Made by a program: the position numbers and the translations under genes | Assembly (NCBI RefSeq): GCF_003234815.2 | Contig: NZ_CP126279.1 | Span: 3,100,001 to 3,164,000 of the forward strand | Source of the DNA: Curtobacterium sp. MCBD17_035 | Lineage (GTDB): Bacteria > Actinomycetota > Actinomycetes > Actinomycetales > Microbacteriaceae | Direction of reading: 5' to 3' | Length of the DNA stretch: 64,000 nucleotides | Shown here: piece after piece, positions 57,237 to 64,000 of the stretch | Position numbering within the stretch: position 1 is the stretch's first letter | Layout of the letters: the number at the start of each line of letters is the position of its first letter | The notes under the pieces: model-generated | What the model was told of the DNA's origin: nothing | Seen by the model: the letters and a program-made list of their open reading frames with translations, nothing else | The model's database searches: none

Positions 57237-58084
57237 CCGGTCGGACCGACAGCGACGTCCCGGGCGGGGTCCTCTCCGCCCGGGACGTCCGCGTCGTGAT
57301 GTCAGGGGCCCTCGTCCTCGACGGGGTCGACCTCGACGTGCAGCCCGGTGAGTTCGTCGGACTCATCGGCGCGAACGGCGCGGGGAAGACCACGCTGCTG
57401 CGCGTCCTGCTCGGCATCCTCCGACCCACCCACGGTGCCGTGCGTCGACCCGAGCGCAAGGCGAGCACGCACGGCATCGGGTACCTCCCCCAGAAGGTCG
57501 CGCTCGACCCCGACACGCCTCTCAGGGCACGCGACGTCGTCGCACTCGGTCTCGACGGCGGGCGGTTGGGCCTCCCGATCCGTCGTCGCGCGGTGCAGGA
57601 ACGCGTGACCGCGGTCCTCCACGCCGTCGGCGCAGCCGCGTTCGCCGACCAGCGGATCGGACAGCTCTCCGGAGGCCAGCAGCAGCGCGTGCTCCTCGCG
57701 CACGCACTCATCAGCGAGCCGGCGCTGCTGCTCCTCGACGAACCCCTGGCGAACCTCGATCCGGCCAGCGCCCACGACATCGTCCGTCTCCTGGACACGC
57801 TCCGCCGTGATCGCGACGTCGCGATCGTGATGACCGCGCACGACATCAACGTCCTCATGCCGGTGATGGACCGCGTGGTGTACCTGGCGAACGGCCGCGC
57901 CGTCACCGGCGACCCCGGATCCGTCGTCCGGAGCGACGTCCTCTCGCGCCTGTACGGTCGACCGATCCGGGTGATCGAGGCCGAAGGCCGGGTGATGGTG
58001 CTCGCGGACGACCGGGATCCCGCATCTGACCTCGCGTCCCCTGGCCTCGAGTCGGTGTCGAGACCCAACGGAACCCCCGCATGA
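57233..58084 (+). CDS. znuC: Zinc ABC transporter ATP-binding protein (283 aa)
   Basis: GTG 57233 overlaps the lipoprotein stop. ABC motifs: Walker A IGANGAGKTTL, Q-loop YLPQKVAL, signature LSGGQQQRVLLAHAL, Walker B LLLLDEPLANLD and H-loop TAHDIN. It powers the two permeases that follow. The C-terminus has a hydrophilic tail (DDRDPASDLASPG) not common in ZnuC. Overlaps the next start by ATGA. Confidence 0.92.
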   Translation: MTGRTDSDVPGGVLSARDVRVVMSGALVLDGVDLDVQPGEFVGLIGANGAGKTTLLRVLLGILRPTHGAVRRPERKASTHGIGYLPQKVALDPDTPLRARDVVALGLDGGRLGLPIRRRAVQERVTAVLHAVGAAAFADQRIGQLSGGQQQRVLLAHALISEPALLLLDEPLANLDPASAHDIVRLLDTLRRDRDVAIVMTAHDINVLMPVMDRVVYLANGRAVTGDPGSVVRSDVLSRLYGRPIRVIEAEGRVMVLADDRDPASDLASPGLESVSRPNGTPA

Positions 58085-59013
58085 TCCCCGCCTCGGTGAT
58101 CGGCGGATTCCTCGGCAGCCCCACCATCCACACCGCACTGGTGGTCGGTGGCTTCGTCGCCCTGGTCACCGGGATCGTCGGCGTGTTCACGATCGTGCGC
58201 GGCCAGTCGTTCGCGGGACACGCGCTCGCCGACCTCGGAGCCGTCGGCGGATCCGGCGCGTTCCTCATCGGCATCAGCCAGGTGTGGGGGTTCATCGGTG
58301 CCGGCGTCCTCGCAGCACTGCTCATGGAGCTCATCGGCGTCCGTCGTCTGCAGGGTCGCGACGTCTCGACCGGCATCGTCTTCGGCTTCGGACTCGGTCT
58401 GACGGCGCTGTTCCTGTACTGGAGCACCACCATCGGCGGCTCGAGCAACGCAGCCGTGTCCGTGCTGTTCGGATCCCTCTTCGTCATCGCTCATGACGTC
58501 ATCCCGCTCGTGGTCGGACTCAGCGTCGTCGCCCTCGCCCTCGTCGCGGCGACGTACCGGTGGCTGCTCATGGAATCGCTCGATCACGGCCTGGCAGCAG
58601 CACGCGGTGTCCCCGTTCGCATCACCGGCATCGTGTTCCTCGTCGCGCTCGCCCTCGCGGTGGAGCTGTCGTCACTGACGATCGGCGCCATCCTGTCGAC
58701 CGCGCTCCTCATCGGTCCCGCCGCGACGGCGCTGCTGCTGACCCGACGCTTCGGGACCGCGGTCCTCGTGTCGGCCGCTCTCGCGGTCCTCAGCACCTGG
58801 GCGGGGTGCTTCGTCTCCTTCGAGAGCTACTCCTGGGCGGGCCACGACGGCAACTGGCCCGTCAGCTTCTGCATCGTCGCCATCATCCTCGTCGTCTACC
58901 TCGCGATCCGCGTCGGAGTGGCAGTGCGACGTCATCGGATGTGGAAACCGGCGCGCGTCGGGTCAGTTCGCGGCTCGTCCCGCGCGCAGGACACCGAGGA
59001 GGTGCTGCCCTGA
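58081..59013 (+). CDS. znuB: Zinc ABC transporter permease, first subunit (310 aa)
   Basis: ATG 58081 overlaps the ATPase stop (ATGA). Eight to nine helices of the ABC-3 family: ALVVGGFVALVTGIVGVFTIVRGQSFAGHALADLGAVGGSGAFLIG and VELSSLTIGAILSTALLIGPAATALLL. The FAGHAL motif is the ABC-3 family signature. Probably forms a heterodimer with the next protein. Confidence 0.9.
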   Translation: MIPASVIGGFLGSPTIHTALVVGGFVALVTGIVGVFTIVRGQSFAGHALADLGAVGGSGAFLIGISQVWGFIGAGVLAALLMELIGVRRLQGRDVSTGIVFGFGLGLTALFLYWSTTIGGSSNAAVSVLFGSLFVIAHDVIPLVVGLSVVALALVAATYRWLLMESLDHGLAAARGVPVRITGIVFLVALALAVELSSLTIGAILSTALLIGPAATALLLTRRFGTAVLVSAALAVLSTWAGCFVSFESYSWAGHDGNWPVSFCIVAIILVVYLAIRVGVAVRRHRMWKPARVGSVRGSSRAQDTEEVLP

Positions 59014-59816
59014 TGTTCGCACCGTTCATGCTCAACGCCTGGCTCGCCGGGACGATCGTCGCCCTCATCGCCGGGATCGTCGGCTTCTTCGTCGTCCTCC
59101 GAGGAAACTCGTTCCTCGCCCACGCCGTACCCCACGGTGCATTCGCCGGAGCGGCAGGAGCCGTGCTCATCGGCGTCGACCCACTGATCGGACTCGGCGT
59201 GTTCGCAGCCGGCGGCGCGTTCATGATCTCGGCGCTCGGGCGGCGCGCTCGCAGTGACGTGGTCACCGCGCTCACCCTCGTCTCGATGCTCGGCCTCGGA
59301 GCGCTGTTCCTCAGCCGATCCACCGAGTACTCCGCCGAGGTGTTCGCGCTCCTGTTCGGCCAGATCCTCGGTGTCTCGAGCCTCGAGATCACGCCCATGA
59401 TCATCCTCGGGGCGGTCTGCCTCATCACCCTGGGCGTCGTCTACCGGCCGTTGCTCCTCGCATCGACACTGCCGGACACCGCGCCGTCGCGCGGCGTCTC
59501 ACCGCAGGCGATGTCGATCCTGTTCGGCCTCATCCTCGCCTGCGCGACCACGATGAGCGTGCCCATCGTCGGGGCGCTCCTGATGTTCGCGCTCCTCGTC
59601 GGACCGCCCGCCGCCGCGCGCTTCGTCACCAGACGGCCGGCGACCGCGATCCCGCTGTCGGCCGCGCTCGCGGTCGCAGCGGTGTGGGGAGCGATCTCGC
59701 TCGCGTACGTGACCGATTGGCCCGTCGGGTTCTTCGTCACCGCCATCAGCGCCCTGATGTACCTGGCCGGGCGCCTGGCCACGGTGAGACCGACGCGCGG
59801 CCGGACGGCAGCATGA
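59013..59816 (+). CDS. Zinc ABC transporter permease, second subunit (267 aa)
   Basis: ATG 59013 overlaps the first permease stop (TGATG). ABC-3 family again: GTIVALIAGIVGFFVVLRGNSFLAHAVPHGAFAGAAGAVLIGVDP and CATTMSVPIVGALLMFALLVGPPAAARF. Many actinobacterial metal importers have two such subunits. Last gene of the importer operon. Confidence 0.9.
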   Translation: MFAPFMLNAWLAGTIVALIAGIVGFFVVLRGNSFLAHAVPHGAFAGAAGAVLIGVDPLIGLGVFAAGGAFMISALGRRARSDVVTALTLVSMLGLGALFLSRSTEYSAEVFALLFGQILGVSSLEITPMIILGAVCLITLGVVYRPLLLASTLPDTAPSRGVSPQAMSILFGLILACATTMSVPIVGALLMFALLVGPPAAARFVTRRPATAIPLSAALAVAAVWGAISLAYVTDWPVGFFVTAISALMYLAGRLATVRPTRGRTAA

Positions 59817-59867
59817 CGTCCCTCCGACACGCTCCTCGCCGTCGTGGTCCCGCCCCCGATGGTCAGG

Positions 59868-60185
59868 TCAGCGTGAACTCGTCCCTCCGCCCGCCAGGGC
59901 TGCGGTCCTGGCGGTGATGTCCGCGACGAACGCTCTCGTGTCTGCCGCGAAGGGGCCGTCGAGGTCGTCGCCGAGTTCGTCGTCGTCCGCGTCGAGGACG
60001 AGCAGCGGACGGCCAGACGCCACGTGCACGCTCCTGGTCGTCCCACAGCCGCATCGGTCGAACGTGGGGACGTCGACGCGATCGGTGCGGGCGTTCCGAG
60101 CGAGTGCATCGGCGTAGTCGCACACGGTGCGAGCAACGGCGTCGGCCACGAGGATGAACACCGGCCCGCGGACGAGGTGCTTCAT
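59868..60185 (-). CDS. Hypothetical protein (105 aa), coupled to a 30-aa peptide gene
   Basis: ATG 60185 overlaps the stop of the 30-aa gene (ATGA). Sequence: MKHLVRGPVFILVADAVARTVCDYADALARNARTDRVDVPTFDRCGCGTTRSVHVASGRPLLVLDADDDELGDDLDGPF...; it contains a CGCG motif and an acidic segment. No family is recognised. Position beside the zinc importer and the Zur-like half-site upstream suggest a link to zinc supply. Confidence 0.6.
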   Translation of the reverse strand: MKHLVRGPVFILVADAVARTVCDYADALARNARTDRVDVPTFDRCGCGTTRSVHVASGRPLLVLDADDDELGDDLDGPFAADTRAFVADITARTAALAGGGTSSR

Positions 60186-60274
60186 CGCGCTCGCCCGTCC
60201 GTCGCCGCGCCGCTCCGGGTCTCGGACCGATCGAGGACGTGCGAGGGATTCGTGCTGAACGGGAGACGTGCCAT
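60182..60274 (-). CDS. 30-aa peptide gene upstream of the 105-aa gene
   Basis: ATG 60274 has GGAGG 5-6 bases upstream. The product is MARLPFSTNPSHVLDRSETR followed by a Gly/Ala/Arg-rich end (SGAATDGRAR). Its TGA overlaps the next ATG, the arrangement seen throughout the window for real operons. It may be a leader that couples translation of the 105-aa gene. Upstream lie TGAGAACGT (60294-60302) and TGAAAGGCTTTCA (60325-60337). Confidence 0.5.
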   Translation of the reverse strand: MARLPFSTNPSHVLDRSETRSGAATDGRAR

Positions 60275-60293
60275 GCCGACCTCCGGCCGTGGG

Positions 60294-60302
60294 TGAGAAC
60301 GT
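60294..60302. promoter_or_regulatory. Half Zur box TGAGAACGT before the 30-aa gene
   Basis: On the minus strand this reads ACGTTCTCA, identical to nine bases of the perfect Zur box; the full 15-mer matches in 11 positions. It begins 20 bases upstream of the ATG. Functional status unknown. Confidence 0.45.
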
Positions 60303-60324
60303 CACCCTTCGGCAGCGCTGGACG

Positions 60325-60337
60325 TGAAAGGCTTTCA
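60325..60337. promoter_or_regulatory. Palindrome TGAAAGGCTTTCA
   Basis: A perfect 6-bp dyad around one base, 51 bases upstream of the 30-aa gene. It is two bases shorter than a Zur box and resembles the TCTGAAAG half-sites near 35640, so its regulator is unclear. Confidence 0.5.
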
Positions 60338-60391
60338 TGCCGCTCCACGTGACGGTATCCCTGCTCCCTGACCGCCCCGCCGGTCCGGGCG

Positions 60392-62584
60392 TCATCCGCT
60401 CTGCTGCATCAGCGCAGCACGGAGCACGCGCGCCAGGGCGACGGAGTAGGCCACGGTCAGGTGCCCGCCGTCCGCGCGCACGACGATCCCGCCGACGGCC
60501 GCCGGACAGTGCATCGCACGATCGCAGAACCACGAGGCGGTGTCCACGAAGGAGGCCCGCGGCACGTCCGCCAGCCCGCGCCGCTCGGCCGCTCGCTTCG
60601 GTGCCCACGTCGCCGGTGGCGTCGACAGGCAGGTCGCCGGGCCGGCGACCCGGACCGCGCAGGCGCTGACGGGCGTCCCCTCCGGTGGCGACCCGAGCAG
60701 GACGACCCGGGCGCCGTCGCCCGTCAGGCGCCGGGCGAGGAGGCGCGTGCCGTCGCTCCACACACGACCCCGGGCGGCGGCGGGCTGCCGGTCGTACCCG
60801 CCGGCGGCGGAGGACGCGACCACCAGGTCGGGCCGGAGCCGATGGACCTCGGCGAGCGCGGCCTCCCGGGCGGCGTCGCACGAGGTCGCGAAGGCGGGGC
60901 GGCGGCCCGCGTCGGTGGTCGTCACGATCGATGCCGGGCAGCTCTCCAGGCCGATCCCGACGACGCGCCAGCCCCGACCGCGGACGGCGTCGACGATGCC
61001 CGGCAGCCAGCTGATGGCGATCGAGTCGCCGACCACCACCAGGGTCCGCGCAGCGTGACCGTCGGAGAACGTGCAGCGGGTCGCCGCAGCGGTCAGCGTG
61101 CTCGGCGTCGTCGCGACGGGGTCGTTGAGACAGCCGTCGGCCTGCAGCCGTCGAGCCGCCGCGGCCGCCGCACTCACCTGGTCCAGGTCGGGGACGGTCG
61201 CGCCCCACGCGCCGTCGTCGACCGCCGCGCGCACCGCCCGCTGCAGCGCGGTCGCGGATCGGAAGGACGCCACGTGCTGCGGGCCCGGGTCCGGCAGGTC
61301 GTCCACGCCCGTCAGGCGCCCCGGCGCGACGAACTGCGCGGCCGACAGCGCGAGCACGAGCGCGGAGACGAGTGCGACGACGAGCGTGCCACGGGTGGTC
61401 CGCAGCCGACCCGGCTGGGCGCGCACGGGCCTCCCGGGCGTGCCGGGACGGGGGCCGGGGCGTGTGCGCCCGTACCGGAAGGGCCGCTCGACGAACCGGA
61501 CGGTGAGGACGGCGAGCACCAGGGTGATCCCGAGGGCGACCGTGGGCACGACGGCTCGGCTGCGTGGTGCGACGGCGTGCAGGAACGACCACACCGGCAG
61601 GTGCCAGAGGTAGAGCGCGTAGGACCAACGGCCGACCGCTCGGCTGACCGGGTTGGTGAGCGCCGCGAGCACCCGCGGCGCTGCGGTCGCGCCGCAGAGG
61701 ACCACCCCCGCGGCGCCGAGGACCGGGAGCGCGGCGGCCGGTCCGGGGAACGGCATGCTGGGGGTGTCGACGGCCCCGGCCAGGAGCACGGCGGCCAGCC
61801 CCGCCGCGGTCACCACGCTCGCCGCGCCGACACGGAGCCGAGCGGCGACGCGTGGCTCGGCCACCGCCGCGGCGGCTCCCACACCGAGTTCCCAGGCGCG
61901 TGACTCGAACGAGAAGTACGACCAGTCGGGCTTCGCCCGGGTCTCCCAGCAGGCGATCGCGAACGACACGGCGCAGCCCACCCCGAGTGCGATCGACAGC
62001 ACTCGGTCGACGATCCGCTCGCTGGTGCCGCGATCGGCGAGGACGCCGGGACGCCGGGACCGGCGGCGTCCGAGGGCGACCGCGCCGACGACGACCCACG
62101 GCCAGAACACGTAGAACTGCTCCTCGACCGCGAGTGACCAGAAGTGCTGCAGCGGCGAGGCCGCCCCGCTGTCCCCGAAGTAGTCCGTGGCGGCACGGAT
62201 GAGATGCCAGTTCTGGACCATGAGCATCGAGGCGACGCCGTCCCACGTGACCGCGCTCGCCCGCGCCAGGTGGTCGACGGCCCAGGCCAGGGCGACCGTG
62301 ACGAGCACGGTGAGCGCCGCGGCCGGCAGCACGCGCCGTGCCCGCCGGAGCGCGAACGCGGCGAGGTCGACCGTGCCGGTCGCACGGGCCTCCCGGAGCA
62401 ACCCCGTCGTGATGACGAACCCGGAGACGACGAAGAACACGTCGACACCGACGAACCCGCCGACCGGTCGACCCAGCACGTGGGCCGCGACGACGAGTGC
62501 GACCGCGATGCCCCGGAACCCCTCGATGTCCGGACGGAACGGCGCGGCGCCGACGTGCCCGGAGGGATCCACAGCACGACGCAC
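60392..62584 (-). CDS. OafA/YrhL-type acyltransferase with C-terminal SGNH-like domain (730 aa)
   Basis: GTG 62584. N-terminal acyltransferase-3 domain with about ten helices: FRPDIEGFRGIAVALVVAAHVLGRPVGGFVGVDVFFVVSGFVI (the FRxxExxRGxA and FFVxSGF motifs) and HFWSLAVEEQFYVFWP. The C-terminal third (about residues 470-730) resembles an SGNH hydrolase: VVVGDSIAISWLPG (GDSxxxxW) and a late ADGGHLTVAYS, the D/H-containing block. Such proteins O-acetylate cell-surface polysaccharides. The acceptor could be the glycan made by the glycosyltransferase genes upstream, although nothing links them directly. Confidence 0.9.
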   Translation of the reverse strand: MRRAVDPSGHVGAAPFRPDIEGFRGIAVALVVAAHVLGRPVGGFVGVDVFFVVSGFVITTGLLREARATGTVDLAAFALRRARRVLPAAALTVLVTVALAWAVDHLARASAVTWDGVASMLMVQNWHLIRAATDYFGDSGAASPLQHFWSLAVEEQFYVFWPWVVVGAVALGRRRSRRPGVLADRGTSERIVDRVLSIALGVGCAVSFAIACWETRAKPDWSYFSFESRAWELGVGAAAAVAEPRVAARLRVGAASVVTAAGLAAVLLAGAVDTPSMPFPGPAAALPVLGAAGVVLCGATAAPRVLAALTNPVSRAVGRWSYALYLWHLPVWSFLHAVAPRSRAVVPTVALGITLVLAVLTVRFVERPFRYGRTRPGPRPGTPGRPVRAQPGRLRTTRGTLVVALVSALVLALSAAQFVAPGRLTGVDDLPDPGPQHVASFRSATALQRAVRAAVDDGAWGATVPDLDQVSAAAAAARRLQADGCLNDPVATTPSTLTAAATRCTFSDGHAARTLVVVGDSIAISWLPGIVDAVRGRGWRVVGIGLESCPASIVTTTDAGRRPAFATSCDAAREAALAEVHRLRPDLVVASSAAGGYDRQPAAARGRVWSDGTRLLARRLTGDGARVVLLGSPPEGTPVSACAVRVAGPATCLSTPPATWAPKRAAERRGLADVPRASFVDTASWFCDRAMHCPAAVGGIVVRADGGHLTVAYSVALARVLRAALMQQSG

Positions 62585-62937
62585 GGCAGCGATGCTCCGT
62601 CACGACCGGGAGGCCCGGCGCGGCTCCGCCACGGATCGCGCGTCCCGAGGACGGGGGCGTCACCCCACGGTTCACCCGGCGCGCTCGACACCCGTCCCCG
62701 CGCGTACCGAACACTCGGACGGCGCGCGCGGGGCGGGGCACCACGACCGCCGTGGGCGTCCCCCCACTGGTACGTCCACGCGGTCCCGCAGCTCTCGGGT
62801 CGAGCCGCTGCGTGTCCTGGAAGGATTCCACAGGACGGTCGTCCAGGGCAATCCTCCGTGGGGATGATCCCGTCCGAGCGCCCACCCAGTTCGGGGGACC
62901 CTGCCGCGGCGGCCGTCGCCGCGCTACCGTTCTGCCC
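62585..62937. other. Divergent intergenic region, acyltransferase to TetR
   Basis: About 350 bases. TGGAA-GGA-TTCCA (62818-62830) is an inverted repeat that extends outward to TCCTG/CAGGA and could be an operator. A TACCGT box (62925-62930), 7 bases before the TetR ATG, suggests a leaderless transcript. No RNA gene or further coding frame is apparent. Confidence 0.5.
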
Positions 62938-63699
62938 ATGGGCATCCGCGAGGACCAGCGACGCCGCACCCGGTGGACGATCCTGCTCGCGGCGGCCGCC
63001 GAGTTCGAGGAACGGGGGTACGAGGCCACCTCGTACGCATCCGTCGCCGCCCGCGCCGACGTCGCGAAGAGCCTCGTGAGCTACCACTTCGCGTCGAAGA
63101 CCGACCTGGTCGACGACCTGTTCGCGATCGCGTACGAGAACGGCGTGTTCGCCGCGGCCCCGGTCGACCTCGACGCACCCCTCGACGAACTGGCGCGGTC
63201 GACGGTCCACGTCGCGATCCAGGAGGAGTCGAACGTGATCGCGCGGGCGGCCATGCGCCTGCAACGTGAGGCGCCGCTCATCCCGACACGGATGCCCCCG
63301 CCCTACCTCGGCTGGGTCGGGCGCTGCCGGAACGCCCTGACCCGCGCGATCGCGCTCGGGCAGCTCCCGGCGTGCACCGACGTGCCGTTCGAGGCCCGCA
63401 TGCTCGTCGCGCAGTTCGCGGGCGTGCGCGAGGTCACGACCGCGCTCGGCGACCACGAGGGTTTCGCCGCGAGCGCGGCCGTCGGGACCCTGGACCGCTT
63501 CGCGACGATGGGCGCGTCGGCCGACGCGCTCCTGCGGGCAGCGGGTCGTTCCGCCAGCGCGATCCGGGAGGCCGGGCTCACCGGTGCGGACCGCGTCGCC
63601 AGCCGGTACGAACACGTGGGCAGCGGGCAGGGGCGCTCGGGTCAGTCCACGACGACCCCGAGGGCGCGAGCGAACGAGGTCGCCAGCAACGCGGACTGA
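62938..63699 (+). CDS. TetR-family regulator (253 aa)
   Basis: ATG 62938, probably leaderless. HTH: RWTILLAAAAEFEERGYEATSYASVAARADVAKSLVSYHFASKTDLVDDL, resembling gamma-butyrolactone-receptor-type (ScbR-like) members in the SYHFxSK motif. The C-terminal domain is long, and the last 50 residues are hydrophilic. The 3' end overlaps the convergent pentapeptide-repeat gene by 58 bases. Target unknown. Confidence 0.86.
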   Translation: MGIREDQRRRTRWTILLAAAAEFEERGYEATSYASVAARADVAKSLVSYHFASKTDLVDDLFAIAYENGVFAAAPVDLDAPLDELARSTVHVAIQEESNVIARAAMRLQREAPLIPTRMPPPYLGWVGRCRNALTRAIALGQLPACTDVPFEARMLVAQFAGVREVTTALGDHEGFAASAAVGTLDRFATMGASADALLRAAGRSASAIREAGLTGADRVASRYEHVGSGQGRSGQSTTTPRARANEVASNAD

Positions 63700-64000
63700 A
63701 CCTCGGACACGGTCGCACCGCGGAGCGCCGCCGCGTCCGCGACGACCGCGACGTCGGCGCCTCGGAGGTCGACGTCCCGGAGGCGGGACCCCGCTGCGGA
63801 GAGCTCGTGGATCCGACAGCCCGGGAACGCGACGCGGTCGGCCACGACGCCGCCGAGGTCGAGTTCCTCGATCGTGCAGTCCTCGAACGTGACGTCACGG
63901 AGGGTCGCGGCACGCAGGTTGACGAACCCGAGCTTGGCGCCGATGACGCGGACGTCGTCGAACGTCGAGTCGTACCACTCGGCCGACCCGATCCGGCCGG
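63642..64000 (-). CDS. Pentapeptide-repeat protein, C-terminal part (cut by window end)
   Basis: The frame is open to the end of the window; about 119 codons are visible. The sequence shows repeated A(D/N)LxX-like steps (WYDSTFDDVRVIGAKLGFVNLRAATLRDVTFEDCTIEELDLGGVV ... RLRDVDLRGADVAVV), the pattern of a right-handed beta-helix of pentapeptide repeats. Such proteins are mostly of unknown function; some bind DNA gyrase. N-terminus missing. Confidence 0.8.
   Translation of the reverse strand, partial: GRIGSAEWYDSTFDDVRVIGAKLGFVNLRAATLRDVTFEDCTIEELDLGGVVADRVAFPGCRIHELSAAGSRLRDVDLRGADVAVVADAAALRGATVSEVQSALLATSFARALGVVVD

Noticed and set aside
1-64000. tRNA, rRNA, insertion sequence, integrase or replication origin
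   Set aside because: I looked for cloverleaf-like tRNA ends, transposase motifs and DnaA-box clusters and saw none I could support.

Overview
The window is 64 kb of very GC-rich DNA (mostly about 70% G+C). It has short intergenic gaps, many GTGA/ATGA stop-start overlaps, frequent GTG starts and several leaderless promoters (TANNNT box 6-8 nt before the start codon). Together with the family content (TatA, Ku plus LigD, DUF6328, DUF2795, arsR-zur pair, actinobacterial MFS and TetR types) this suggests a Gram-positive actinobacterium, most likely Microbacteriaceae such as Curtobacterium. That assignment is inferred; there is no rRNA or tRNA gene in the window to confirm it.

Layout. 1-0.9 kb: end of a family 2 glycosyltransferase and a small acidic protein. 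1.0-5.7 kb: a secreted RHS/YD-repeat protein whose last 69 residues are a hydrophobic, lower-GC tip, overlapped by a two-helix membrane protein placed like an immunity gene. 5.8-11.9 kb: SDR, a nucleoside salvage operon (GNAT, nucleoside hydrolase, ribokinase), stress-type genes, a metallo-beta-lactamase protein and a MarR regulator. 12-14.7 kb: a three-gene overlapping operon (phosphotransferase, DUF6285-like, AttH-like). 14.8-19 kb: DUF2795 protein, then glycosyltransferase, hldE and aldehyde dehydrogenase. 19.3-22.4 kb: cation/proton antiporter preceded by an 11-codon leader; aldo/keto reductase divergent from a TetR gene with twin operators. 22.5-33 kb: a glycan region with three GT9 heptosyltransferase-like proteins, a second hldE, gmhA, gmhB and two more glycosyltransferases. 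33-43 kb: DUF6328 protein, SDRs, ku, a regulator/MFS pair with an in-frame 18-nt minisatellite, a HicB-like protein, a hydrolase and ligD. 43-49.8 kb: sugar isomerase-like protein, Tat-exported proteins, AKR, TatA, ThuA, CHAP protein, and an NmrA-like gene divergent from a TetR gene. 49.8-60.4 kb: permease/TIGR03943/propeller operon and a zinc-homeostasis region (COG0523-like protein, zinc-independent L36, His-rich peptide, ArsR, Zur, second Fur, ABC zinc importer). 60.4-64 kb: acyltransferase with SGNH-like part, TetR, and the end of a pentapeptide-repeat protein.

How the parts work together. gmhA, hldE and gmhB together cover sedoheptulose-7-phosphate to ADP-D-glycero-beta-D-manno-heptose, and the GT9 enzymes are candidate users of that donor. 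That is unexpected in a cell with no LPS, and no hldD epimerase is visible. In the zinc region, TGAGAA-ACG-TTCTCA palindromes lie upstream of the COG0523/rpmJ pair and, in weaker form, upstream of the importer, which fits Zur control. Three intergenic copies of a 58-60 nt inverted repeat sharing the sequence CGAGATCGCAG form an unclassified palindromic element family.
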